Assembly (NCBI RefSeq): GCF_032062135.1
Contig: NC_092868.1
Location: 45,325,603-45,389,602 of the forward strand
Length of the DNA stretch: 64,000 nt
Direction: 5' to 3'
Source: Pyxicephalus adspersus
Lineage: Eukaryota; Chordata; Amphibia; Anura; Pyxicephalidae
Shown: positions 1-10,806 of the stretch, in pieces
Layout: each line of letters starts with the position of its first letter
How positions within the stretch are numbered: the stretch's first letter is position 1
Program-made: the position numbers and the translations under genes
Notes under the pieces: generated by a model
Seen by the model: the letters and a program-made list of their open reading frames with translations, nothing else
Told to the model about the DNA's origin: nothing
The model's database searches: none

Positions 1-1431
1 AAAAAAAAAATATATGATGGCCTGAAGAATTAACATTTATCTTACCAGAAATATAATATGAGTTTAGAAAGGTGCTATCCAGCTTTCTTTCCCCATCACA
101 AGCTGTGAAGTTGAGCCTGTTTCACGTATTGTAACTGTGCCATCTTATTAACCTAATGTTGCTTTTGGCTCCCTCCCTTCTCATTTTCTTCTTGATTTTT
201 TGCAGCGGCCTCTTTGTGTATCCCTGAAAAGCAGCACAAACAATAGTCTTTAGGTGTCTAATTTGGAATCCCCATCACTAGAGTGATTTATTGCAGGATG
301 TGCCTGCGATAAATTCTAACTAACAAAAGAGATAACCAAAGGGAGGAAAACTTCCACAAAAGTGTCAGCTGGTGCAGGGAAAAATGTCCCTGCTCCCTCT
401 TTTTTCAAGAGTTTTATGGGATCAATTCATCAAGCTTTGCATTCACTAACTGACTAGCAGTGACGTAGGTTGGCCCATAATTGACATATTAAAACTGAGT
501 TAAGGTTTATAAGGATTAAATTGTCTTTTACCTTCACTGTATAAGGTAGGGGTTGTCTTGAAGAAGCATAAAGCGAGATTATTCTAACACTACTAAGCCT
601 TCTTTTACAACAATCTCTCAAAGAGGACCTGTGCTCCAATGTTACATAAAGATAGACTTGTTCCATGCTTAAATGCTGCTATTTGTTCTTTTGTCAAGCC
701 AGTCATTTGGTCATGTGATTTTTGCTTAATCAAGTTTTATTCAATGGGATATCTGAAATATCTAAATATTGCACCATCTCATTATTCTAGTATCAATAAA
801 ATGCTTAATGTGTAGAGCTGTAGAGAATATCAGTAGATTCTACTCTGTGCTAGCTGCAGGGTAATGTTATCAGACGTGGAGGTGTTGAAAGTGTTTAGAA
901 GGTGTTGAGACCTAAAAGCAAAATAATCACAGTTTTAAAAAAAACATAAGTTGGGTCATAGCCATATGCGCTACTGGCTTGTTTTTTTTTAATTCTTGGA
1001 GGAAACACAGAGGAATGTTTCCATGGTATTCTTGGTTAGACCCTGCAAAGAGGAAAGAGAGATTCTGTCTTTGTTCTCCTCAATTACTGAGAATGCTACT
1101 TTGCTGGCTATCATACTGACCCAACTGCTTCAGTACTTTCTGAGCCACTCATCTGGAACCAAACATCAGATCAGTGATTCTGAATTCATATTATCTTGCT
1201 CATCTGTATGATTGTTCTAGGTTAAATCCAAGGGGAATGTCACGTCTACTCCCTCTACTCCCATAAAGCCCCCAGTTAAAATGAAAAATAGAACACAAAT
1301 ACATACTTTTTCCCAATGGTCTTCTACTTGGTCCAATGACATCTGAATCCAGAGGTGAGAGAAAGGGGGTAGAGAGGGAGATTAGGTCTCTCCCAATGTA
1401 GCCCTAACGTGCATGATAATGTAACTCTTAG
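1..1431. other. unique AT-rich DNA, no gene seen
   Basis: No repeat family, RNA gene or coding exon is recognisable here. Open frames are under 80 codons, lack domain signatures and carry no convincing splice context. The stretch opens with an A-run and has a short T-run near 981-990. It ends where an L2-type LINE tail begins. Confidence 0.6.
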
Positions 1432-1551
1432 ATTGTAAGCTCTTTCGGGCAGGGTCCTCTCTGTCTGTCAATTTGCAACCCCTATTTAATTCTGGCACTA
1501 TATAAATACTGTTTAATATTATTATTATTAATAGTAATAATAATAATAATA
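1432..1551 (+). mobile_element. L2-type LINE 3' tail with (ATT)n end
   Basis: This short piece carries the 3' end seen at seven other sites in the window: GATTGTAAGCTCTTTCGGGC, then a CTGTCTGTCAATTTGC block, CACTATATAAATACTGTTTA and an ATT/AAT microsatellite. In the longer copies the same tail follows the C-terminal coding part of an L2-like reverse transcriptase, so it is read as a 5'-truncated L2 insertion. The terminal AAT run abuts the minisatellite that follows. The part before 1432 is not recognisably LINE. Confidence 0.8.
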
Positions 1552-1862
1552 CTGTTACACCTTGGGCAGTAGAAGAGAAGCATAGGCTCTGGAATGAAGA
1601 AGAAGCCAGGGGCAATGCTATTACTCCTTAAGCAATGGAAGAAGAAATGTGGCCCTGGAGTGAAGAAAAGGCCAGGGACAATGCTGTTACCCCTCATGCA
1701 ATGGAAGAACTTTGGCTCCGTAATGAAGAGGAGGACAGAAATAATGCTGTCACCCTTTGGTCAATGGAAGAAGAACTTTGGCTCTGAAATGAAGAAGAGC
1801 ACCACCAATGGAAGACGAATGTTGGCTCCGGAGTGATGAAGAAGCCAGGGACAATGCTGGAG
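1552..1862 (+). repeat. minisatellite, about 65-bp unit, ~5 copies
   Basis: Diverged tandem units share the order GAATGAAGAAGAAGCCAGG, CAATGCTGTTACCCC, CAATGGAAGAA, TTTGGCTC. Unit starts (the xAATGAAG point) fall at about 1592, 1658, 1721 and 1787, with a shortened unit from about 1832, giving spacings of 66, 63, 66 and 45 bp. A partial unit from 1552 abuts the L2 tail. Because most spacings are multiples of three, one frame stays open for 80 codons (1594-1836) and encodes a repeated Met-Leu-Leu / Gln-Trp-Lys pattern. I take this as a by-product of the repeat, not a gene. Confidence 0.85.
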
Positions 1863-4199
1863 CTAAGAGAAGGAAAGTAGAACATGAAAAAATATATATT
1901 CATAGTAAAGTGGAGGACCTTAAGTGGAAAAAAAAAATTTAAGCTATTTTCTGTGCTGATTTTACAATAGTAAATCTACACACAGAACCTTTCTGAAGTA
2001 GGTAGTTCTTTAGTCCTTCCACAATGTTACAAAAATGCAATGCCTCTTTGGTTCACTTAAAAGCTAGCCGATGCAAGCTCAAATACTGCTAATGGTGGGA
2101 GGGTGGGCACAAACAGCAACAAAAGCCTAATGAGGATTCTAATCCTTCGCTAAAACCCAAAAGATAGTTTTGCCTTTAGATACACACTGCAGAATTACCA
2201 GTACTGTACAGCAGAGCTTATCTTTGGATTCAACGTCTAGAGCTAATTTTCCTCTTGTTCCACCAAGATATCAACAAATGCTTTGGAAAAACCATACCCA
2301 ACCATGAGCCAGTTCCAATGAGATAACACAGGCCATCAGGACCACACGTGTAACTGCTATCAGAAGAATTGTAAGTCTACTGTTTCTGTGTAGTTGTGTC
2401 AGGCCAGACACAGATAGGCTAAAACTCTGCAGGTCTGCCAGCTCTGGGTTTACTCTGCTCTCTGTAATAATATCCTTCAAAGACAGAAAGAGGAACATGG
2501 CTCAAGAGTGCTATCAACACAGCTCACTTTTCAGTCCCTAAAGTTTTCACCTTTCAACCCTAGACCTGAATGTTAAGTATTACTGTAACTTTGAATAAAA
2601 ATCCAAACTAATGGAAAGAAAAAGCTACATCTCAGGAAGGGAGGGAAACAGAAATGGAGACGTGGCATTTGCAATTTGAAGTGAATCTATGCTTTGTAAA
2701 TGAGGGGTAAAACACTTCCCAGCTGCACATGCTAACCTTTTACCTCCCCATCACTCCTATCAGGAACCTGGAGCAAAGGGATAAAGCTTTGTGTAATCTC
2801 TACATAATGGTGTAAGCACTCAAATGTGCTACTCCTTGAGCAGCCAACCACCAGTGTTGTGATGTGGAGGAAAGGAGAGTGAATCTCTTGCTTCCCATAC
2901 CCAGACGCATGTTTACTTAAAGCCATTTTAAGCCACAATTTTTTCCATTGAGATCCTTTTTTTGGATGTGGCTGCACAAGAACTACAAGTTATATCTGGC
3001 CATGCAGTTGCTGTTAGAAAATTTGCTATACCAACAGCTACATGCAAATATCGTTACCCCTGGGGTGGCTTGCAGTTCCCTGGTGCACAGTAGCCATTTG
3101 CTCTGCTCCTGGTAGTGGCCAGCTGTATCCACTGCACAACAAGAAAGGACCCTAAAAAACAGTAAAGGGGTACCACAATAGTGTTTTGCAATCTGTAATG
3201 TCACTATTCCTCGCAAAAGGGTGCAACCTATTTTGTCCCTTCTCCATTGAGTATAACATGCTGATTGGAAATTGTTGAGTATACTATCTGCACAGCAATT
3301 GCTCAAAAAAATTGTCACCTGTAATGATCATTTTGAATGACAATAATTGAGCATTTGTACATTTAAAAATGGAAAAAGTAAACATGTCCCTAAAGCCTTC
3401 TTATTGAAATTCCCAATTATCAGCTGTGGAGTGAAAGCTCCTTCTACATCTTGACCCCGTAGCCAAATAGAAAACTGGTGGGACTCACATTAACTTGGGC
3501 CCTTGAAAAAGTATGCAACTCATTTCTTGAGTTTCAACTTCATTACAGTAATCCAATCCAATATTCTCTCCACCTAACCAACCTCCTTTAATGATATCAG
3601 CTATCTTCTGCTAACAATTCATGTCTCACCCACCATGTACAGAACAATGTGGTCCCCCTACTTGCTATCCTATCTTCTTGTATGTTTTAACATTCCTAAT
3701 CTGCCTGTAGTACATCTGACAAGCACATAAAATATCTGATGAAAGGTCTGCACTACTTAGAATAGATCACTTACTCTTCCCTACTTCACATTACACATGT
3801 TGTGTATCCTATAGGAGATACTTCTTAAAGACTTCAATGATGTTAGACAATGTAGATCTGAAGTAGCATTACAGTAATCCATTAGTACACGGAAATATTA
3901 TCTATCACATAAGCTATAGGAAAGGAGATATGGCTTTTAGAATCTGGAACATGCTGCAGGGTATACTGGATAATGTAGTGTAAACTTCCTTTTGACTTTG
4001 TCTTGGTTGTCACAGTGGTATTAGCTTGACAATGAGTATTCCAAATACAATACTATAAAATAACAGGGTCGTCTAATGTCATCATACCATTGTATCAAAA
4101 AATAAATGGAAAATGAAAAAAGGAGACGGTTTAACTCCTTGCTGCTAGAGGCATTTTTAATTCAACACATACTGATGTATACATTTTATACAAAAAAAA

Positions 4200-4202
<3 letters not shown>
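1863..4202. other. unique DNA, no gene seen
   Basis: Mostly AT-rich sequence without a recognisable repeat. Minus-strand open frames at 2732-2977 and 2983-3318 lack known motifs and have no plausible exon structure. I see nothing else supportable up to the dinucleotide repeat. Confidence 0.55.

Positions 4203-4241
<39 letters not shown>
4203..4241. repeat. (TA)n microsatellite
   Basis: About 19-20 uninterrupted TA dinucleotides. The uninterrupted length suggests a polymorphic locus. Confidence 0.95.
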
Positions 4242-4243
<2 letters not shown>

Positions 4244-6180
4244 CATATACTTTACATTCTTGGTATGTCAAGTCTTAAAGTAAATTTTGCTGGTAAGATT
4301 GTAGGAGCTGTTACAGGTAATCCATTTAGGGTTACCGCATATAATTGCCATTAATTCATTGCTTTGCTTACATTGATGTGGTTCTTTCACAGCCAGAGCC
4401 ACCATGGTTTGACTGCTCTGAACCCAAAAGAGCTGAGCATTTCCAGGAATGGTTTTAAACTAAATGGGGCTCTAGGGAAATGTGAAGTGGGGTCATTCCA
4501 GCTCACTCAAATTCCTGCATCCCATCCCATTCTGTCTATGTGGGCCTTGGAGAAGTTGTTGCTACCTGGGGGAGATCAGGGAACGTATGTTTACTGATCT
4601 TTTTCTGCTCTCCCTCCGTTTACTCACCATGCACCCAGGAGAAACTGGTATACACGACATCCATGACACTGCATCAGGGTGGGCAGTCTGCGGGGGCTAC
4701 ACCTTATACTGCATATATGTTATACTATATAAAGGATAAAAAGGGGTAAAGTAGCCATAAGCCGGTTTTGATTTTAATTTCTGATCTCTCCTCTGTTAGA
4801 AGAAGTTATCTGGATACCTACATATTCGACCCCTTCTAGAAAATAATGCCACCCTCCATTTTTCAATGTGGGACATTTTTGAAGATACTGGATGCTCTGG
4901 TGACTCCACTATAGAGATTCAATTATCGATGACACTATTCATCAATGTAGCTAAAAACACTGCTGAACCTTTCCTTTTTCATGTTTGCCTTATCAGGAAA
5001 TAAATTCAGGAGCAGAAAAAAGTAAGGCTTAGAATTTAATGGTGCGAGAGGAGACACAAGGCCATAGTTGCATGGAGCCATTTTCTCGCACTCTGCATGC
5101 TCCTGACTGGCAGAATGTAAAATTGGAGCAGAAATTCTCTCCTCTTCAGCACAAAGTTTTTAACTACCATGCAACCTGTCTAATGGTGAGCAGAGGACAT
5201 CAGTGAAATAAGTGCACACGACAGACAAGGGCTGTGATGACAGCTGGGGTAAAGATGGAAGTGCTTGGCTTCCAACATCACTTTTCTACAAGTGGATAAG
5301 AGAGTAGTGTGAAGAGAGAGTAGCCAGACCCCTGTATGGGGAGAGGAGGTGTTACAAGCATGGGGTCCCTTGACAGGTCAGAAAACTCTGTGTGACAAGA
5401 CGCAGATCTGAGTGTGTGTGAGGTTGTCACCTCTTATTATTTTACTGGCAGTCTTTATTTAAAAAGACAGGTCCGGCTGTAAATGGCATTGTAGGTCATT
5501 AGCTGCAAGCATACTTTTCAATGCATGCCATTAGGCTGTTAATGTAATTTATAGTATTTAATATTGAAATCTGGGTTGATATAAAAGACACAAAATATTT
5601 CAGCTCTGGATTTATCTATCCCCCCCTTCCCTGCATTTTTAATGCAAGCAATGTTTGAATTGATATCAACCTTTTGCAGTCAGATGTGCGAGAGTGCAAA
5701 GAGCATGCTAACAGGAGGAGAGATCAGAATGGCATAGAGGTCCACTCATTCATCTGCTGCTTTAGGGAGGGAGGGACAAGACCTGCAAAGGTTATGGAAA
5801 AATCAAGTATTTTACTGTCATTCTCTGACTCACATTCAGCACATTTCTTAACGTGGCCATGCATTAGTTGATATATGAACAGCCAGTGTATATGATCATT
5901 ATCTCCCAGATATTGATCATTTACCTTGTTACCTCCGTGCACCAATCTTTGTCTAATTCATGCCAATCTCCCACTCGCTTGGACCACATAGAAGAGCTCC
6001 TCCTGCTAAGTTACATTATTTGTGGCCACAGGGAAGGTAGCAGTATCAATGGGGATAAGATTGGGAATTGGTCAAAGTTTGATCAACATATTTATTGGTA
6101 ATGCTCTATTTGTAAATGTGATGTGTATATCAGATCTAACTTTTTATCCAATACAAAGGTCATTCAGTGTGTTGCCAGAA
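4242..6180. other. unique DNA with one small hairpin and a possible CNE
   Basis: No gene or known repeat is visible. A perfect 8-bp inverted repeat GTGCGAGA/TCTCGCAC lies at 5042-5049 and 5084-5091. The stretch 5440-5680 is free of repeats, has TTAATG and TTTAAT-type motifs, and looks like conserved noncoding DNA by texture only. Confidence 0.45.
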
Positions 6181-6183
6181 TTA

Positions 6184-6514
6184 AGCCGCGTACACACATG
6201 CCATTTTTGTTGTTGGAAAGGATCTTTCACGATCCTTTCCAACGACAAAGGACTACACGATGCATGAACGGTGCTGTACACACAGCACCGTTCATGCTCT
6301 ATGGAGAGGGGAGGGGGAGAGCGACGGAGCGGCACCCTGCTGCGCGCTCTCCCCTTCCCTTTCATTAGGATCGGTTGTCGTCCATCGTCCGTGGATCCGC
6401 CAGGACGGTCGTTCGGACGATGGACGACACCGACTGTACACACGGCAGATTTTCGCCCGATATCTGGCCGATGCCGATTATCGGATGATAAAAATCTGAC
6501 GTGTGTACGCAGCT
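6184..6514 (+). mobile_element. PIF/Harbinger-like MITE with three internal stem-loops
   Basis: The termini are AGCCGCGTACACACATG and, inverted, AGCTGCGTACACACGTC, flanked by a TTA target duplication at 6181-6183 and 6515-6517. A 3-bp TWA duplication is typical of the PIF/Harbinger superfamily. The 331-bp element has no transposase, so it is nonautonomous. Inside are an inverted repeat on GTTGGAAAGGATC near 6208-6248, a hairpin with perfect 16-bp arms and a 4-nt loop (6262-6277 with 6282-6297), and a third of about 19-bp arms (about 6373-6391 with 6414-6432). Open frames up to 165 codons across it are incidental. Confidence 0.8.
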
Positions 6515-6517
6515 TTA

Positions 6518-7189
6518 GTCTAAAGTGTTGACTAGCCAAAAGTTTGTTTTTAGATGAAAAGTGTGATGGCTTTTCCAGTGTGGTACAAAAAAGTTGGAAC
6601 CCAAATAAAATGTTTATTGCAGTCTTTGTTTTTGGTGACACCCTCTCCCCCTTCCCTACCCACTAATCTTTCATATGTTTCTATACTCACACTAAGATAC
6701 TAGGGGCTCACCCAAAAAGCGGGCTGTATTACTAGTTAAAAAAATCCCATTTATAAAGCACAGCGATATCATTTACAAATGTGCGCTTTGCACCAGCTTT
6801 GGTACTCCAGCTCTCCTCCAATCATACCAATCAAAGAGCAGAGAGAAAACTCCATGGTGCTTTTATGGATACATGTACTGCAGCCTGATATTGATAAAAA
6901 GGAGGACCACAAAGAAGAAAATAAGAGAAGTTTAAAGTTTATTAAACTTTGCACAAATTTTGTGATTGTTGCTTAAAATGATCCATAGTTTACAGTTTTT
7001 TGAGCGATCATTACTCGAATATTGCTGATCATCATGTTCGGCTCCATGGAGAGGGGACCAAAGCAATCCTCTTTAGTGGCTGGTGGTTTGGTGATCCGGC
7101 AGATCGCTAAACACCATTGTGGTACATCTATACTGATGCTAAATATTCAGTGACCTTTCACACCTGTGGAGTGAAACCGTGTGGTTGGC
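6518..7189. other. unique or decayed repeat DNA, no gene
   Basis: No gene is seen. The segment 6745-6800 shares short strings (CATTTACAAATGTG type) with 10150-10175, so both may be remnants of one old repeat. The evidence is too short to name it. Confidence 0.4.
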
Positions 7190-7359
7190 TGCACCCAGAC
7201 ATAGTGAGATGAGGAAAATAAACATATCCCAGATAAAAACCATATAGACATAGTTGATCCATAGGAAGGCAAAAAAAAAAAAAACCCTGGTACAAATTGC
7301 TCTAACGGAAAAAAAATCCTTCCTGATTCCATGAGGCAATCAGATCTTTTCTGGATCAA
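7190..7359 (-). mobile_element. CR1 LINE 3' UTR fragment
   Basis: Read on the minus strand, the order TTGATCCAG, ATCTGATTGCCTCATGGAAT, CAGGAAGGATTTTTTT, TTGTACCAGGG, TTTGCCTTCCTATGG, ATCTGGGATATGTTTATTT matches the 3' end of the CR1 copy at 31572-32996 segment by segment. Only the untranslated 3' part is present, as expected of a heavily 5'-truncated insertion. A run of 14 A on the plus strand corresponds to an expanded T-run in the tail. Confidence 0.8.
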
Positions 7360-8675
7360 TTTAGGCTATCTTTACTTAAACTTTAATACCCAGTTATATT
7401 TTGTGCTTCTGGAAAAGCATCCAAAACAATCTGCTCTAATAAACACATCCATTTTACTACTTGCTCGCTCCACCTATGAGCATGCCTTTTTGCACTGTAA
7501 CACACACGATTGGCTCTTTATGCTGTTTCACCCTTCCCCTTTCTGTACTCTACAGAAGCTAAAACCAGGTCCAGTTCCGGACAATAATATTTGCACTGCC
7601 TGCAAAAAAATTAAATACACATTCATTTTTTATTCACTTTGTCTGCTAGTTCGATGAGTTTTCTAATGAGTCAATAAAGTGGACTTCAGCACAAAAACAA
7701 TGCAAGTTAATGATAATCCCCCCATTTGCGGAGTGTTGGTCCCTCACCCATCCTCAGTCACCCCAGGTCATCAATTAAATGGGTCAATAAGGGAGAACAC
7801 CCGATATCACACTTTCTATTTTTAAGGGAGAACACCCGATATCACGCTTTCTATTTTTAGTAAATAAAATTTTTCAAAAGGAACGGAAACTTAAAAATTA
7901 AATAAAAACAATAGCTAACGGAGTAAAAAGTCACAGGGTGAAGGGGGTCCCATGGACATCGCGTACCACAAAAAGAGTTGTTGTAACTCTGCGCTGAGTG
8001 ATGATGTGCAGGAATCGTCTGATCCTTCCAGTTCAAAGCCCGTGTGCTGCTGTTTGTCAGAAATCCTTAAACGGGGTTTGTTTAATTTACACAGTTCCCA
8101 CTGCTAACCTCACATGGTGCTTTATAGACAGCCTCTTCTCTTTCATTTTAAATACACATGACATGTGGCCGACATTTTTCCCATGGACGCCATGGAATGC
8201 GTAGATAGAATCCAAATCTGAAATTCTCCAGAACAATGCATTCCCAGGTAGAGAGGCCATGTCCTCAAAGTCACATCTGTATAGAAAGGTCATGGTTATG
8301 TGCAGCTTATTTCTTTCAATTCTTTTTGGTTTTGAAGGGCCAGTCCACCCAAATCTACTGTTTTAATTTTGCCCAAAATATAAAGTTTCTTGTAGTGTTC
8401 ACCTCCAAGTCTCAGCTCCATCCAAGTGCTGAAAATAATACAGATGACCTATACTTATTTGGATTGTTCATTTATTTCGTTTTACAAGAAAACTTTTTTT
8501 ATTTGTCGTACTTTTATAATGAAACCAAGTGTGAGAGGCAGCCAGGAACCAGCACCTTTAGAAACAAGTCATCTATGGCTGCTCACATGCTATATTCATC
8601 ACAGGAAGTGTGACTTTGACAAAACATATTTGAAAGTTAAGCCTTTTACAGATGTCCAACAGACAATAAAGAATT
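7360..8675. other. unique DNA, no gene seen
   Basis: Contains the 35-bp duplication listed separately but no recognised repeat family. Open frames at 7331-7657 and 8236-8613 (108 and 125 codons) have no domain signature or repeat hallmark and appear to be chance. Confidence 0.5.
7788..7857. repeat. 35-bp tandem duplication
   Basis: Two adjacent units beginning TAAGGGAGAACACCCGATAT differ at one base (CACACTTT versus CACGCTTT). The near identity indicates a recent local duplication. Confidence 0.95.
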
Positions 8676-8910
8676 GACACTCGAAATGATCTTTTGTGGT
8701 TGTTTGTGGTGTTGTACACACAGCCCCATTCTGTTCTATGGAGAGAGGAGGATGAACGAGTGGCACCCACTATGCTCTCATCCATAGGAGTGCACAGCAA
8801 TTGGTTTTGATTAGTTATTCTTCAATCAACCTTGAAGGATAAATGAACAACCTCTGTGGACCGTTGTACACATGTGAGATTTTCACCCAAGACAAACATG
8901 ACCATTCTTT
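8676..8910 (+). mobile_element. Harbinger-like MITE, decayed copy
   Basis: Shares the internal order of the 6184 and 15373 elements: GATCTTTTGTGGTTG, GTTGTACACACAGC, CTATGGAGAGAGGAGGAT, GGCACCCAC, GGACCGTTGTACACATGTGA and GATTTTCACCC. Terminal bases and target duplications are no longer clear, so the ends are approximate. It lies just before a V-SINE. Confidence 0.7.
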
Positions 8911-8935
8911 CACTATTATTTTATTATTTTTAACA

Positions 8936-9236
8936 TGCCAATGCTTAGGTTTGCATCCCAGCCAGGACACTATCTGCATGGAGTTTGCAGGTTCTCCCGT
9001 GTTTGCGTGGGTTTCCTCCGGGTACTCTGATCCTTTCCTACATTCCAAATAAACATGCAGTGATGTAAATTAGCTTCCCTTCAAAACTGACCTTAGACTT
9101 TGGTAATGACATATGACTATGGTAGGAACATTAGATTGTGAGCTCCTTTGAAGGACAGTTAGTGACATGACTATGGAAATTGTAAAGAGCTGTGTAATAT
9201 GTCAGTGCTATATAAATATTGTGTAATAAAAATAAT
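8936..9236 (+). mobile_element. V-SINE (tRNA-derived SINE) with L2-type tail
   Basis: The central block CATGGAGTTTGCAGG, TCTCCCGTGTTTGCG, TGGGTTTCCTCCGGGTACTC is the conserved domain of the V-SINE superfamily. The head keeps a decayed B-box region (TTGCATCCCAGCC), and the A-box end is missing. The 3' part AGATTGTGAGCTCCTTTGAA, CAGTGCTATATAAATATTGT is close to the L2 tails in this window, consistent with mobilisation by L2 reverse transcriptase. It ends in an AATAAA-type tract. Confidence 0.85.
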
Positions 9237-10484
9237 CACTAGGTAGGATTTTTGCTGCATGCTTTCTTGTCTTACAAATGTATTTCAATCTTCTCCTTCT
9301 GCAGGGTTTACAGCAATGCCTGTGCACTTTTAGTATTATTTTTACATGATCCATGGAGTTTCAGTTTTACTTGTTCCCTTTATCATGGCACCTGAGAAGT
9401 TGTGTCCTACTCCTAGAATATGTTATCTAAATCCACAACAGATCAACTCAACCACCAGGATCTTCCTAAACACTTCCTATCATTATCCTTTATCAGTAAT
9501 CTAACCTTTCACTAAACTCCAGTCTCCTTTGTTCAGTCCTTTATAAAGCTGTGCTTGCTAAAACTGCAGGGACCTTCAGTCATACCAGAGCAGATAAAAA
9601 ATAATAAATAAACTAAATTCTGGTCTGGTCTTTCATCATTTACCAAGTCAAACCTATCAGTTATAGGAATGTGTATGTTAACGCGTGTTGCAGCGTATAT
9701 ATGCCATAATTTGCAGCATTGTTATTTATGGGTAATGGCAATCCAAAGCATTAACCAATGCAAATGTATAGAGAGCACTATAATACATGGCAACAAACTA
9801 CCAAAAAATTATGTTTTTTTCTATTCTGGTTTATTGACAGTCCATGCATTTAAATAGGATGGCCTTATGCAACAATCAACAGGCATGCATTATTGAAGCA
9901 CACTGAATAGCCAGGTATAATTAGGCATTTAAACAATATGCAAACCTATTAAACATATGCACAGTAAAGTGGCAATCAGAAACTCCTGTGGGCTGAATAG
10001 AATAATTTATTGTCATATTGGAAAGTGCTTTACTTAGCCCATTTACTCACATTGCAGCCAAGGATGTTACTTTTAAATAGTGGTGATTGCTGCAAAAGTA
10101 GAGATTTGTGTTTTTGCAACAAACATGGGGATCATTAAAGTGGCAATCATGCTGATCATCACTTTACAAATGTGCTAGCTCTAGAAAAAGTGCAAATAAA
10201 TTATGGAAATCCATCACAAACTGGCATTCATTCATAAAAGTGGTCATTATTGGTAGCACAGAGCGCCCTGGTTTTGCATGCCTCAAGGGGCCATATAATT
10301 GATTTGAAGGCCTGGAGGGGCCTGCTGATTGGTTGATGTTTTTCCCCCTTTCCCCCAAAAGATATCATTTTTATGGTATATCTAAATCCAATGAATAAAA
10401 GTCCTTTAAAACTTTATTCACGTAAATTCAAAAGCCACATTCATGCTTTTGTTCCTTTAAATCTGCAGCTTTCATTAAAAAATT
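9237..10484. other. unique DNA, no gene seen
   Basis: AT-rich, with no recognisable repeat apart from the weak similarity of about 10150-10175 to 6770-6785. No coding or RNA gene is supportable. Confidence 0.5.
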
Positions 10485-10806
10485 GGCTCAGAGGTTAGCA
10501 CTCTTGTCTTTGCAGCGCTAGGTCACAGGCTTGAATCTGGGCCAAGATACTATCTGCATGGAGTTTGTAGTTTCTCCCTGTGTTTGCATGGGTTTCCTCC
10601 CGGTACTCTGGTTTCCTCCCACATCCCAAAATCATGCAGTTAGATTAATTGGCTTCCCCTCCAAAAAAATGTCCTTAGACTGTGTTAATGACATATGAGT
10701 ATGGTAGAGGTATTATATTGCAAGCACTTTTGAGGGACAGTCAGTGGTATGAATATGTAATGCTTATTATGTTAGTGCTATACAAATACAAGATAATAAT
10801 ATATTG
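10485..10806 (+). mobile_element. V-SINE, fullest copy in the window
   Basis: The tRNA-like head is visible: GGCTCAGAGGTTAGCACTC (A-box region) and AGGCTTGAATCTGGG (B-box region), spaced as in a Pol III promoter. The V domain follows (CATGGAGTTTGTAGTTTC, GGGTTTCCTCCCGGTACTC, TTCCTCCCACATCCC), then the L2-like tail ending GTTAGTGCTATACAAATAC and GATAATAATA. The internal promoter motifs imply Pol III transcription of the parent copy. This copy is diverged and probably inert. Confidence 0.88.

Noticed and set aside
6144..6641. 165-codon minus-strand open frame
   Set aside because: It lies across the Harbinger-like MITE and its hairpins; the translated sequence shows no domain and the frame depends on the GC-rich repeat.
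8236..8613. 125-codon open frame
   Set aside because: No recognisable motif, AT-driven composition; nothing separates it from chance.
6745..10380. Possible shared old repeat between 6745-6800 and 10130-10200
   Set aside because: Similarity is limited to about 14 bp and cannot be separated from chance by eye.
10485..10550. tRNA gene suggested by A-box and B-box motifs
   Set aside because: The motifs are the head of a V-SINE; no cloverleaf can be formed and the V domain follows directly.
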